From Pterobdella sp. o SKG-2022 (taxonomy: Eukaryota; Annelida; Clitellata; Hirudinida; Piscicolidae): 64,000 nt of DNA. Positions 15,254-27,771 of this stretch are shown one piece after another. The position numbers and the translations under genes are program-made. Below the pieces are notes generated by a model that was not told where the DNA came from, did no database searches, and saw only the letters and a list, made by a program, of their open reading frames with translations. Where the stretch lies: contig OZ038322.1 in assembly GCA_964035795.1 (NCBI GenBank), positions 22,774,359 to 22,838,358 on the forward strand, read 5' to 3'. Numbering within the stretch: the first letter of the stretch is position 1; every line of letters starts with the position of its first letter.

Positions 15254-18050
15254 GCTAAAACAGACTCCATTCATTTGAATACAATTACTCAAAGTTTTAG
15301 CATTCAGAATAGTATAAATAGAATTTTTTATAACAAGACTAGTGATGAAAAACTCAAAATTTGAAAAAAAAAATAAATTGATCGAGTTTGAGAAATTTAA
15401 CAAGTTTTTTATATTAATTAGCTTTAATTTTTAGTGCTTCACATTTTTAACAAATTGGTCTCCTAAAAATAAAGAAAAAAAATTTTTTTCGATAAATTTG
15501 AAGTTAATGATTTTTTGAGTTATCTGTTTCTATGAATTACCAAAATTAATGAAAGTCTTTAAATAAATTTGTGAAATTAATAGTTATCGTTTTTATGAAA
15601 TAAACTTGTAGAAGATTATTTTTTGCTAAAGTACGCAGGAGTACGCTGTCGTTATTACTTGATAATGTATGCCTGAGCCCTTTTACCTCTTTTAGAGTAA
15701 TTATTGACATTCTTATAAAGGAGATAGAAATAAAAATATATCTATCTCATGTTTTCAATGTATCCTTTCTTTTAACAAGCTTACTGTATATTTTGCCCCT
15801 TCTCAATGCCATGGAGTATATAATAGCGTAAAACACTGAACATCTAATTGAAGCACTACTTATAAAAAGCTTGAATTTCAAAGACGAAAGTAGCAAAAAT
15901 TGGGCAAAACTGAGTTTCTAAACTCTCAAATTACCTTTTTTCTTCTAACTGTTACAGGATTGACCTACCCCAAACAACAATAAAGACTGTTTGAGATTTT
16001 TATTAACTCTCACATTTCTGGCAATTTTGGCTAAATATGCTGAGTTTTTTGGTTTTTCATAAGTAAATTTTAGACAATTTTGTTATTTATTGATATCTGT
16101 GTATAGATATTACTTTATAACGTAAACTTGACTGCATAGCTTGGTAAACTTTAACTTTATGCGTTAATTCGGTTATTATACTTGAAATGCATGAAAGCAT
16201 CTTATATATGAAAAACATAACACAAAATATTAATTTCGTGAAAAGACCTCACATTATCAAATGCTGGTATATAGACTTTAATGAATTAAATTTTATATTC
16301 ACCTATATTAAATTCATACTATAAAACGCCTTAAAACAGCTAGACTAAGATCACACGTCTAAACTCAGACGCCGCCAGCTACAAGCTTAATTTTTGTGAA
16401 CATGTGCTACTTTTAAAGAAATTTTCAAACAACTCGAATAAATAAAAATTCAATGAATTAACTTAAATCATTGACGGCAGAAATATTATATTTCATTGAG
16501 AAAAAACTTAACGACGCGTGGACCTTGCATCGTTTCTGTAGTTGTGACGGAAACTGAAAACAGTTACCGCCCATTATAATACCTTATCACTGCTGAGAAC
16601 TTCAGGAGGATAGTTTTTTATAATTTTTGTATCGATTTTAACTTAACCTTTTTTACTCCGATGCTAAGCGACATTTTTCAGCATTTTATAATGACATTTT
16701 AATATTTGATGTGACCACAACAAAACCTATGCTTTTGGAAATCCTCTTCAAATATTTTTTCTTTCACTTGGTGTATGTGTTAGTGATCCACTGAACTTTT
16801 TTATGTTCAAGTAAAGCTAGTTTGAATAGAAAATTGTTGAGGTTAGAAGAGAATGAAGTAGATAATTAGATTTTTTTGAATAAACAATACACAATGACAC
16901 TGTGAGAATAACGCAAAGTACTCTTCAGTAAGCCAAAACCTATTTCCTAAATTAATGTTTGCAATGGTAACAAATATTTGTTATAAGAAAGTAACATGAA
17001 ATGTATTATAACTGCACGTATTTAAACATAATGATTTCAATGAAATTTAAGATAAAATCGAAATTGCTGTAATATTACTTGTTGTATTTAATGATTATAA
17101 ACATATAAAATGAGTTCCAGGTAAATAACATAAATAGCATCAACAGACACACCATATAAGGCTATAATGATAATGTAATTGAGAATGACGATTGATAACA
17201 CGAGATGTATTTATACCAAACCTTTTTACAAAGTTCATCAAATGATAAGAATTTAAGCATTATATATAATTTCATTGAAAAGTTTATTGACTTGGTACAA
17301 ATATCAACTTTGAAAATTAATTATCGCTAGAATATTTGCTTGTATGATTGAATATTGCAGTCCTTCCATAGATTACCATGAGATTGTGGAACAACTTTAA
17401 AATGCGCAAACTTCCCATATACACGTATGGCTCACCCAACAAAAATAATTTATGATGGTTTTGAATACTTTCTCATAATGAAAAATATCGTCGGCTCGTA
17501 AGAACTCACAATTAATACTATGAAATTTTCAAAATAAGTGTATACTGGAACAATGAGGCTACATGAATGGAACGGCGCGGCTGAATTAATTGATTTGAGG
17601 GCATGTTGGCATTTAATGCAAGTTTTAAATAAGATTAAAAAATGATAAAGATGGTAATGATTTTGATTATTCTTAAACCTTACAATTCAGGCACCTTAAA
17701 TATTTTAATATAAACTGTCAAAAAATTTAAAATTTCTCAAAATGGAAATAACCTCGCGTGAACCTGAAAAACCTTAAAGAATGGAAACTATGAAAAATTT
17801 CAACTTTCTCAATTAATAAATACTTAGTCTAATTGTTCCTCGAAATTTATATAATAAATAAATATACACAGTCTTCAATGCGATAATAAGTAAGGTATGT
17901 TTAGAAAACCTGACTGGAATAATCAATATTAATAATTGTATGCAAAGAAAAGATGAACACAAATCTTTCAAACAGATACAACAATGGGTCGTACTTTAAA
18001 CCCTAATCAACCAATCTTTTGCATGAAAGTCTTGCTTTTTACATAACAGT
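15254..18050. other. Non-coding, no gene seen
   Basis: AT-rich region downstream of the BET gene. I see no exon, domain or RNA gene. The 3'UTR of the BET gene presumably occupies the right end, but no clear AATAAA was found on the minus strand within about 300 bases of the stop. Confidence 0.4.
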
Positions 18051-21000
18051 TTAGTCGTCAGAATCACTGGAATCAGATGAGGAATCAGAAGAGTCGGATG
18101 ATGACTCGCTGAGGGAAGAACTGCTGCCCGATGCACTCAAGCCGGGCCCCCCTGGCCCCTCATTCAATGGCCGCTCATCTGTCATGCAGAGTGCCCTTGT
18201 TAGCCTCATATATCCATTTAAAATCTCATTCATTTATCAAGCATATGATTCATTGGTTTGGGTAGCTTTATACCCGTTCTTGGATTTAAAAATCATTCTT
18301 ATCAAATAGTAATTGGAATGGTTTTTAATGTAAAGACTTGTAAAAGTCTACCTGAAACCTTAAAAAGATCCATATCATTTTGCTATATGCTCATTTCATC
18401 AAATGTCACCCATACTGTTTCATAACGATTAGGACAGCACGAACCTCTCTTGATGGACTTTCGAGCAGCAACACTCTGCATAGAGGCGTTGGTGTTGTTT
18501 GTCGGGGGTTGTTGGGTGGGAAGTCGATTCATCATTACTGACTCTTGTTTTATCCTGTCATACTGCCTCTTAGCTGCCAAATTGGTTTTTAGATAAATGT
18601 CAAAAACATTTATTTAACATGTGAATTTTAAATAAGAAAAAAACTTCTAATAAAATTGTGTGAAAAAAAAACAGGAAAATCAATAAAAAATTCAAATGAA
18701 AGGCAAAGCAACAAAAAGGAACCAGGATCTTGTTGAGGTAAAGCAGTATTGTTGAAGTTTTTGTTGTAGTTACAGTTGGCAGGCTCCTTGAGACAAGACA
18801 TGACATACACCTCCAAGTCCCTCAACGTGGATGGCTTGAGTGTTTCAAAATCTATTTCTATTTCATCTGGGTTGGAGTCTTTAAGGGAGGGTTCCCTCGA
18901 TTGGATTATGTACACCACCTTACCCAGCTTGTCTCCTGAAATCGGGTTCGTTTAGCCATTTAATGAATTTTGAAAATATATTTTTAAAAAATAGAATATA
19001 AGAAAGAATGCAATGAATTTAATCAAATTATGAAAGTTTATAAAAGCTACTCACCTGGCAGTTCATTAATTTTGAGACTCAATTGTTTTTTTTCTTCATA
19101 GGTCATGGGCTTGCAGTTATCATCAGCATCAGACCTAATTGGAGGCAGATCTGAATGCAGTTGCTTGTCATTATTAAGAGGCTTGTTGAACTTGCCAGGA
19201 GATGTTTGAGTATTGAATTGCTTGAAAGATGACTGATCGTGCTTTTGGAAATTGTTGTTGACTTGTTGTTGCATGGGGTGTGGAGGCGCAGTAAATCCCG
19301 CAGAAGTTGTCGGATGCACAGTCGCCGTGGGAGGTGGTGGTACTTTTTCATCTCTCTTCTTCTGCTTTTTCTTTTCTGAAGCCTTGGCGGCATGCTCCTG
19401 AGTTAAGTTCACTAACTGTTCTTGCACCGTCTTTAACTGGATTGGGCACCAGTGCAATAATAAGATATTTCTCCGTCGCAATTTGTAATATAACTACCGG
19501 CAATTTAAATGCTTCAAGACTATTATAAGAAAAGTTTCTATTCAGCTCAAAGTTAGTATCAGCCTCAAAAACAATGGAGCAACATAAAGTTACAGACTTG
19601 ATCTCAACAATCACAAGCCATAAAAATTCAGAGGGCACCTGGCTTTGCAGCTCCTTCAGCCTCTTTTCCCGCTCTTCCTCGCTACGGTCGCCATCGTCGT
19701 CGTCGTCAAAGTACTGCTTACCTTCTTGCTTGAAAGCCTTATTGCTTTTGGGTGTCGGTGTGTGAGCGTATTTAAGCTCAAAAACATCCTGAATGGTTTA
19801 ATGGTTGAATATGAATTTATGCTTGGTTCACTTGTAAATTATTGATTTCATGCTTTAACATTTTATAAAACACTATTTAAAAACACCAAACTAAATTCAC
19901 CAAAACTAATAAAGTAACAATTAATAAGCCAAGACAGCTGACATCACTTATCATAACCAAAATAATAAACAGCTTATCGACTAAATGACACTACAACACT
20001 CTACTGAAAGACCAGCCTGTAATCTGCGAGCCATGGTAACCACATCACTGCCTTGAGCATTATAGCGGTAACAATTGGTGAAGATGAGTCGGACATCGTC
20101 AGCGAATTCCGATGGGGTCTTGTATTCTCCCGAATCCATCTTACGCTGTTGAAGTGTATCAATTTATGAGCTTCAAATGCTGTAGGTGATGTGGGGTGCA
20201 TGAACGATTGAAAAGGCAACCTATCAATTATTGTTTTCAATGTAGAGTTGATATTGATTTTTGAGTGTTTAATGATGAAAAACAATAAATCAACTGAGAG
20301 TAACATGAGATAGCTGATGGCATTTTGAAAAAGTATGAGCATAATAACCAGAAATAAATATTTAGTAAGCAAGGAATAAAATTATTGACATTTTAATCAA
20401 TTAGGGAAGTGTTCATGCAAATGAATTCAATTATCATTCTCTGAGAAACATAATTAAATTAGATAGAGCTACCATGGTTAGAAATCTATTAAAGCAACAT
20501 TAAAGTTTTAACGATTTAAAATGAATGAGTCATAAGCAAACAGTGATTAATGAATGAAAAAAAATGAGAAAGGAAATGAAAGTTTAATAGTTGGCTTTCT
20601 ATTTTTAACACTTGAGAGACAAAAAATTAAGCATGACGATAATGGCAAGTCACAATTATTAGATTATCGCCATTAATACCTTTTTGTAGTTGAAAAAAGC
20701 AACGATTTAAAATTGCACACGGTATTTAACAATAAAATGTTTCTAGACAGTGTAAAATCGATAGATATAAATCTTATTACCACTATTATTATTGAAACAA
20801 TTTCCTTAGATAATTCGATTAAAATGCTCAAGAAGCATAGACAGGCGCAATGTAGGCCAACTAGCAAACACTCAATAAACATTTAACACAGCAAACAAAT
20901 CGTGGGTATAACAAATACAAACAACTGTGAAATCGGTTTACGTAATACGTTTCAGTTTTGAATAATGATTCTCTAATGAGTAGATATTATATAAAACACC

Positions 21001-24000
21001 CCACAATCAAAGTATTTTACACCCTTCAACCATCAAACTAGACAATTAGTGAACACTTTAACACCGCGTATGATTTTTAAAATCATATTTGTATGCTTCA
21101 AAACTCAAGGAGCATCATTAAACACTTATCAAGATTTGTTACAAATAATTAGTGCCCACTTTGTATTTTTAGCAACTAGATCTTGTTACACTTTGAAAGA
21201 AAGGATTCATATGGGACCTTTTAGTGTTAAATCTTTCATGAATTTATGACTCTGGAATCTATAAACTCTTCAATTTTTATAACCATCTTTTAATGAGTGT
21301 TGCATACTTTCAATCAATACTTGCTCTAGAAAAAAGACTTGTGTAAAGGGAACATTAGCAAACTGATAGATCGTTATATTAAAAACCACAGTGCGCCATT
21401 GTTATAACTGAAGCGATAATAGAAAAAAAAATCAGCACCAATGTTTATTTGTTAAATATAAGCTACTCTAGCAAATGAATACTTGTGAAACAATGAGCCG
21501 TCTCCTTTATTGATGTGTTACAAAACAACGAGATTTTTATGCGTTTTAATGTACCCAGTATGATCGTTATATCTTCAACGCAAAAAAATTGAAACGAACT
21601 TGACCAATCAAATTTTTTGATGAAATTGGACCAATAAAGTAGTTGTGAGAACGATGGAATCAAAAGTTATCAAATAGCTCCATCTATAAATAGAATGCAT
21701 AAAGCTAATTTGTATCCTTCATTGTTTTCAGATTAGTACTATTAAATTTGTTATATGTACATATTCAATATTTCTAAATAATTACTCTTCATTGAAATGC
21801 TTAATTAAAACTTACAATAATCACACCTCCAAATAATTATTTGATTTTACTTAAAAATGAGAAAACAACAAATTAAATATTAAACCAAAAAAGAGACAAT
21901 GAAAATGGCATAAAAAACACGCTAATTAAACATATACGCACAAAAAATAATTAAGATATTAAAATGAAAATAATAATTTAAAATGCATTGATACACCTGA
22001 AGAAACGGATGTGAAGCAATAATGACACAAACACAGCTCTAACTAAAGATAGATGCGCAATACATTAGGGTAATTTAAAGCGTTTACCTTGACAGTTCCT
22101 AGATCCATTGGCTTGGTAATGAGTTCGTGGTAATCATCCAGGCCCAACAACTCTGCATCCACAGGCTGGTAAAAAGGCCATGCATAGCCCTGTGGCGAAA
22201 AGTATATTGATATAGATATCAAACAATACCTCAATAAGATTATGATTCATGTGTAACTTCAGAGATTTTGTATGTTTTCATGTACAAACGCTTGATTACA
22301 TTATTATAATATAAAAGATTTATCGAAATTGTATTTGAAGTATTGAGCTTCTTGTAATCCTAGCTTTCGTCATCTTATTCAAGATTGATTCAAGATTCAA
22401 TCATCACCATTAATAATCTACGCTCCCCAAATTATTAAAAAAAAAGGTGAATGAAAAGACACCGTTTGAACCAGGAATTGAACCCAGATCCTACTGACCT
22501 AAGCTCCAACGCTCTCCCTATTGGGCTATCCAACATTATTCTTAAGTTCATAGCTCATGTACCATAGTGGAAAGTGAAACAAAACAGATTGCACAAATAC
22601 TTACAGCGTGTCTCTTGCCAAACAGCTCTTTCAAAATCTCCTTACAGAAGTCCATCTGACTCAATTCTCTTGAGTTCTGCAATGGTTTCAAATATTCACA
22701 TGAATTAGAATGAATCACTTCAAAAACAAAAAAAATTATGCAAAGTTAGAACAACAATAATTTAAATGAAAGATCTTGCAAAATTAATAAAAACTTCAAA
22801 ATTCAAAACGCATAAAAAATTAGCAACATTTGATCAAGTAGAACAGCCTAAAAAACACAATTTTATTTTTTTAAAAAAAATTTTACAGCATTTTGATTTC
22901 AAAGCATTAATAATAAGTAATAAAGAACAAAAAATGCATTAGAAACATTAATGCCATCAATCAGTGAGGATATCTAGAACGATACCACATACATCACTAC
23001 AACAAAAACAACCATTACCACCAATTGTAGACATATTTATACGTTATAGTGTTATTGTGTTTTAGCTTATACAACAAAATATTTTCATTTATTTAGTCCA
23101 ATGTTATGTGAGCTAGTCATATCCATAAGAACCTACAACTATAAAAAAATCAGTATAACACACACATTCACATTTACACACATGCATAAAAATAAAAAAC
23201 ACACACATAAAAAAATAACAAACACACAAACACGCACCTCATCAAACTGGTCCCTTTTCTTTTTGAATCCTTGTGGGTGCATGACGGATAATGGATTCAT
23301 ATGGAAGCCTGAATGATTGAATGCACTGCTGCTCGAAGGAGGAGTGGTTGTGTCTGCTTTCCTTTTCACTCCTTTCTTCATCTTTACATGCAATTTTGGT
23401 AGTTATATAAATATATAAAAACACACATCATTGTCATCATTTTTTCACATCCATTTCAGTGCGAGCATGAGTTGGATATAGATGAGATGTATAAAGTTTT
23501 AAAACTTATATCCTTCTAATGAAATTATTTTAGTAAAATTAACATTTGTCTCTTTGCTAAAAAGTCAGCAAATTCTTTTTATGATTTCATCCTCTCCTAT
23601 TTCATCGTATCATAAAAATTCCCTATACCCCCACAACTCTATAACAACACCTTCCCCCATTGTTTTACAATTCATTTTTATCATTAAAAAAATGAAGCTT
23701 ATCATGTGATCTATCTATTGCACCTATTAATGCCCCTTTAGTAATAAAAAGCTTTGCAGGACCTTTGAATAAATCTTAGTGCTTTTGCTTTGAAAAACTT
23801 ACAGCTGGCTTAAAAATTGATCATTGAATAATTAAAGAAATTGAATAAAAAAACCACTTTTGAAATATTTAATTAAAATATTGGCATTATAATATTGGCT
23901 ACTGAATAAACTTTCTCGCTAATTTTTTATGATAAGGCTGAACCCATGGAAAATTGTAGCTATTATTTGCTCAATAAATATACTAAAATTTTCATAAATC

Positions 24001-27000
24001 AACAAAAAATTGTTGAATAAAAATATCACTTAAAAATAAAAATTTATTTCATCACGTCATCGTAATTACCAGCGACCTCTAACATATAGATTACTATTGG
24101 AGATAGTGACAGAGAAAGATGTCAACATGAAAGAAATTATTCAAACAATTTACACATCTAACGTCATTATGTAGATGCAGCAAAATATGTACATAAGGGC
24201 AATAATGAATAAACATGAGACAAAAATTTTCATAATATATATAGACTTGGGCTCTTTATTCTTTAATGAATTTTTATCTATAATTCAAAAAACGAAACTT
24301 TCAAATAATGTTGAGTAAATTTTTGAGATTGAAAGAATTTTGCATAATAGCAACAATCCCATTACAGGCTACCTTGTAGTTTGGCGAGGGCATGATGAAA
24401 GACATGTTGTATAGTTTTCCTGAAGATGCATACTTGTGAGAGGATGATGTATCATTCGGGCAATACTCATCATTGTCACTTGAGTTTTGACTTTTGGAAT
24501 CGGATAGTAGTTTAAAGGAGTTGTGTTTGGATGGGGGGAAGTTGAATCGTTGTGGTATGTTGCTGTTGTTGTCTGTTATTGGATTAATGTAAGAAGGCCG
24601 ATTGACTTGACTTTTTCGTTTTGAAGCTGGCACTAATTCTGTCTCCTAGTAGGCAATTGGATTAACTTATGAGGCATATATGGTGCATCATTTGGGTATG
24701 AGAAAGAGATGTGGAAAAATGCATTTAGTTTGTTAGAAAAACATTGGAATAAAAATTCATTATTTAATGCTACAATGAAGAAAATAGATATATAATCAAC
24801 TGGAAAAAAAAAAGAAGAATGAGTGAAAAGAACTTTGAATAATTTTAGTTATTCTTAATTTAAAAAATTTTGGACACCAAGATTTCAAGCCTTGTTTAAA
24901 ATGCACTAGAAAAAAGATTGTCAATAAAACTATATAGAAAGGCACATAAATACATCGTAGCTAAGGTAAACATGAATTAAATTTAATGAAATATATAATA
25001 AAAAATAAGCAATAATTAAAATATATTTGGTAGTAAAAAATAATAGAATAACAAAGAGTATGTCCAAAAAACATGGATTAATTATTTCTCATGACTTAAA
25101 ATCATCATTCAATATGAACAATATATTTGAATAAAAATTATTTAATTGAACAACGCTACCTTATTGATAATCTACAATAGAAATACATTGACACATCACA
25201 ATGGTATTGGAGATAGTGAAACATACATAAAGATAGTTAATTAAAACAATGAAGTACCTCGGCAGGAATTTCTTGTAGTTTAGTCTTGAATACTTTCTCA
25301 AGAGTTTGACACATTATCACTATGTCCTGAAGTTTCATTGGCCAGGTTAGCAATGTATGGTGAACAAATTAATGTTTAATAAATATTCAATGATTTAGAA
25401 GCAATAGGAATCATTAAAAAATAAGTAAATGATGAAGTTATTGAGAAATCTCAGGTATTTTGAAGTTTTAAAAAATAAACAAGTTTTTATTTATAAAGCA
25501 TTAAGACAAGCAGCTGAGATAAAACTGGTGTAAAAACAGCTCAAAAAGTGATCTGAATGGTGATGATGTATTGATCATTTGAATTTGTGCTGTAGGGTTT
25601 AAGCATTTGAAACGTTATCAAGTGCTTTGCGTACTAAGTATACTCATGTTAAAATCAATAAACTCACTGAATACACACACAAAATTAACCCATTTGAAGT
25701 GAATGCATGCAAAAACTTTTTATTCAAATGAATAAACGATTAACAATATCATTGTATAATTAGTTTACAGCTACCAAATGATAAAATCTGACGCTAAGAT
25801 ACAATTAGCTAGAGGTATAGTTTACTATCAACACTTATGCTATAAGTTATGAAAAATATCTAATATTGTTATTTTATTTTTTAATGCATGAAATTATCAT
25901 GTGTGTTTCAATTTAATTATTTGTTAAGTAATACTAATGATAACAATAATACTTTCCCGTGTAAAAAGACACTAAAAGAACTTCAAAATTTATAAATTTA
26001 ATGAAGCTTCTATATAAGGCAAACTTACATTAGCAGATGTACATGTTTTGATTAACTAGCCTATTAACAAAAACGATTTGAATCAAACATTTCTATCAAC
26101 TAAATTATAACATGCAGCTTTTCGTAAGTTGAGCACACATTAGCAAGTATACAAACTAGTTTAACTAACGAAAAATTTTGTGTTATTATTTAGTTAATAA
26201 GTGTTTGATTAAAATCGTTTTTATATACATGTTTGTATATTTTTCTTGCAACATACAAAAACTTTGTGAAATTTAATATACTTTGAGAAATTTACGTTTA
26301 ACTTTTGTCAGACATGAAAAATCATTAAATAAGGCAAGCTTTGAGAAAAGTTATCAATTCACACATGCTGAAATATGTTTAGAGCTAAGGTTCCTCAGAC
26401 TTTTGAAGTTTCAAATGTAATTAAATCATTCAAATTCTAAACAATGTGCTACTTAATTGTTGAATTTGCTTCAATTGTAAATTGTTAAACTCAAATTGAA
26501 GTGTATCCATAAATAGATTAACATTGAAAGGTTTTTGAAGTTTATATAATAACTAACAGAACAATGATCATATAGTAAGGTCAACAATCAAAAAGTATTT
26601 ATTAAAATGAAGACATGAAGCTTTTCACTTGATAATGTGAGCTAGTCTTACGAAAAGCTTTTTGTCTTCATTTTAATACTTTGTTGACCTTACTATTTGA
26701 TTCAGGCTATTATACTTCAACAATAATCATGATGGTAAAAAAGCATTTGCCAAGGACACCCAGATATTTAATCTTTAAATTGAAGCATCTAAAAAAAGTT
26801 TTTTATGCTTGGTACTTGGTCCATAAATTTGATTGTTTGAAAATGAAATAGGATCTTCAAGTCACCAGAAGACATAATTAAAAATGTGGTATGAATTCTT
26901 AACAAAAAAAATCATAACAAATATAGCAAGGTATTTTATAAACATAGACTCTGCTCTTGATTGCAATACATTCAAAGCCCTAAGATACTGACCTCTCCAG

Positions 27001-27504
27001 GTTTGTTATATGTGTAGCAGTTTGTGAACATTTGATTGAAGTCTCTGATACATTCTTGAGCAGAATGGTACTGTTTGTTTTCCAGTCGTTTCTTTATTGT
27101 TCCCATGTCTATCGGTGTCTTTATTATCTTATAATAGTCCTGGATGATGATGAATAAAATAGGTTAGAAAGAATATAAGTTTTTTTAAAATTAGTCTTAT
27201 TGATATGAAAATTTAATTCATTAAATTTCTTATGGAAAAATACAGGTGTCTTATTAATCATCAAAATAAAATTGAAATAAAAAAATTTGTAAAAACGTGA
27301 TCAACGTACAGGTAAATTTAGTTTTTTGGCATCAACAGGTTGATGAAAAGGCCATGCAAAATTATGCTTCCAGAGATGTTTTAATACTACTTTTTCCATG
27401 AATTTGAGTTGATTGGTCATCCGGGGTGGTTTGCTTTGGGAAGGCGGTGTGTCCCCTACCAACGAACTGCTCGATGTTTGTCTTGGCAGTGACCCTTCCA
27501 TCAT
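18051..27504 (-). CDS. BET family double-bromodomain protein (BRD2/3/4, fs(1)h type)
   Basis: A complete gene in 13 coding exons, 5' to 3': 27504-27310, 27139-26993, 25326-25258, 24645-24373, 23381-23238, 22676-22605, 22189-22088, 20145-20017 (or 20005), 19788-19639, 19436-19055, 18935-18774, 18573-18445, 18178-18051. It encodes about 693 residues. BET proteins bind acetylated histone tails and recruit transcription factors. Bromodomain 1 (about 30-137) has the WPF shelf ([11 protein letters not shown]) and the acetyl-lysine Asn in NCYTYNKPG. Motif B ([13 protein letters not shown]) follows. Bromodomain 2 (about 277-385) has [11 protein letters not shown] and NCYRYNAQG. Then come an acidic [12 protein letters not shown] segment, a coiled helix ([18 protein letters not shown]), the ET domain (about 540-605, [20 protein letters not shown]) and a Ser/Asp-rich SEED tail to the stop. 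No long C-terminal P-TEFb-binding region is seen, so it matches short BET forms. The ATG at 27504 has an in-frame stop just upstream. The last two introns and the exon-8 donor are the least certain. Confidence 0.95.
22464..22534 (-). pseudogene. tRNA-like sequence (tRNA relic or SINE head) in a BET intron
   Basis: On the minus strand there is an A-box-like TAGCCCAATAGGGAGAGC and a B box GGTTCAATTCC, with a T stem CTGGG/CCTGG around a seven-base loop. The acceptor ends pair only partly and the anticodon arm does not close. A run of nine T (22437-22445), a pol III terminator, follows about 20 bases downstream. It is best read as a tRNA-derived relic or SINE fragment rather than a working tRNA. 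Confidence 0.55.
26069..26222. repeat. Palindromic repeat with the shared core, in a BET intron
   Basis: Left arm from about 26069 (AAAACGATTTGAATCAAACA onward to GCAGCTTTTCGT) and right arm 26166-26222 (ACGAAAAATTTTGTG onward to TTTGATTAAAATCGTTTT) are imperfect inverted copies. The core AGCTTTTCGTAAGTTGAG, with ATTAGCAAGTATAC beyond, sits at the centre. The arm is shared with 12338-12419. Confidence 0.7.
26572..26696. repeat. Palindromic repeat with the shared core, in a BET intron
   Basis: The left arm starts ATAGTAAGGTCAACAATC and the right arm ends TTGTTGACCTTACTAT, with a few mismatches and small indels between. The centre is GAAGCTTTTCACTTGATAAT then GTGAGCTAGTCTTACGAAAA. The arms differ from those of the other palindromes although the centre is shared. 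Confidence 0.75.
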
Positions 27505-27771
27505 TCTTCAACTCTTTACTGTTTTTATCGAGTTATAATCTTACTGAGAAAAAAAAATTTTCAATTTGAATTTACTTGAAACGTTGATCCACTGTCCGCG
27601 CTATTTTAAAGATAAATTGTTTTCACTTTTTGTAACAATTTTTTGAGACATTAAAATAAACAATCCGAATCTTATAAAAATACTCGTAATATCGAACTGA
27701 TAGATATTTGAATTTATGCCGATAGAAGTCCAGAGACAACTAAGAAAAAAAATTAAATATATAAACTCACC
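27505..27771 (-). other. 5'UTR and first intron of the BET gene
   Basis: The start-codon exon begins at 27543 after TTTTTTTTTCTCAG. An AG|GTGAGT donor ends at 27771, marking the 3' end of an upstream non-coding exon whose 5' limit is not visible. Confidence 0.6.

Noticed and set aside
20001..20372. 123-codon minus frame over a BET exon
   Set aside because: It reads the bromodomain-2 exon in the wrong frame and continues into the intron.
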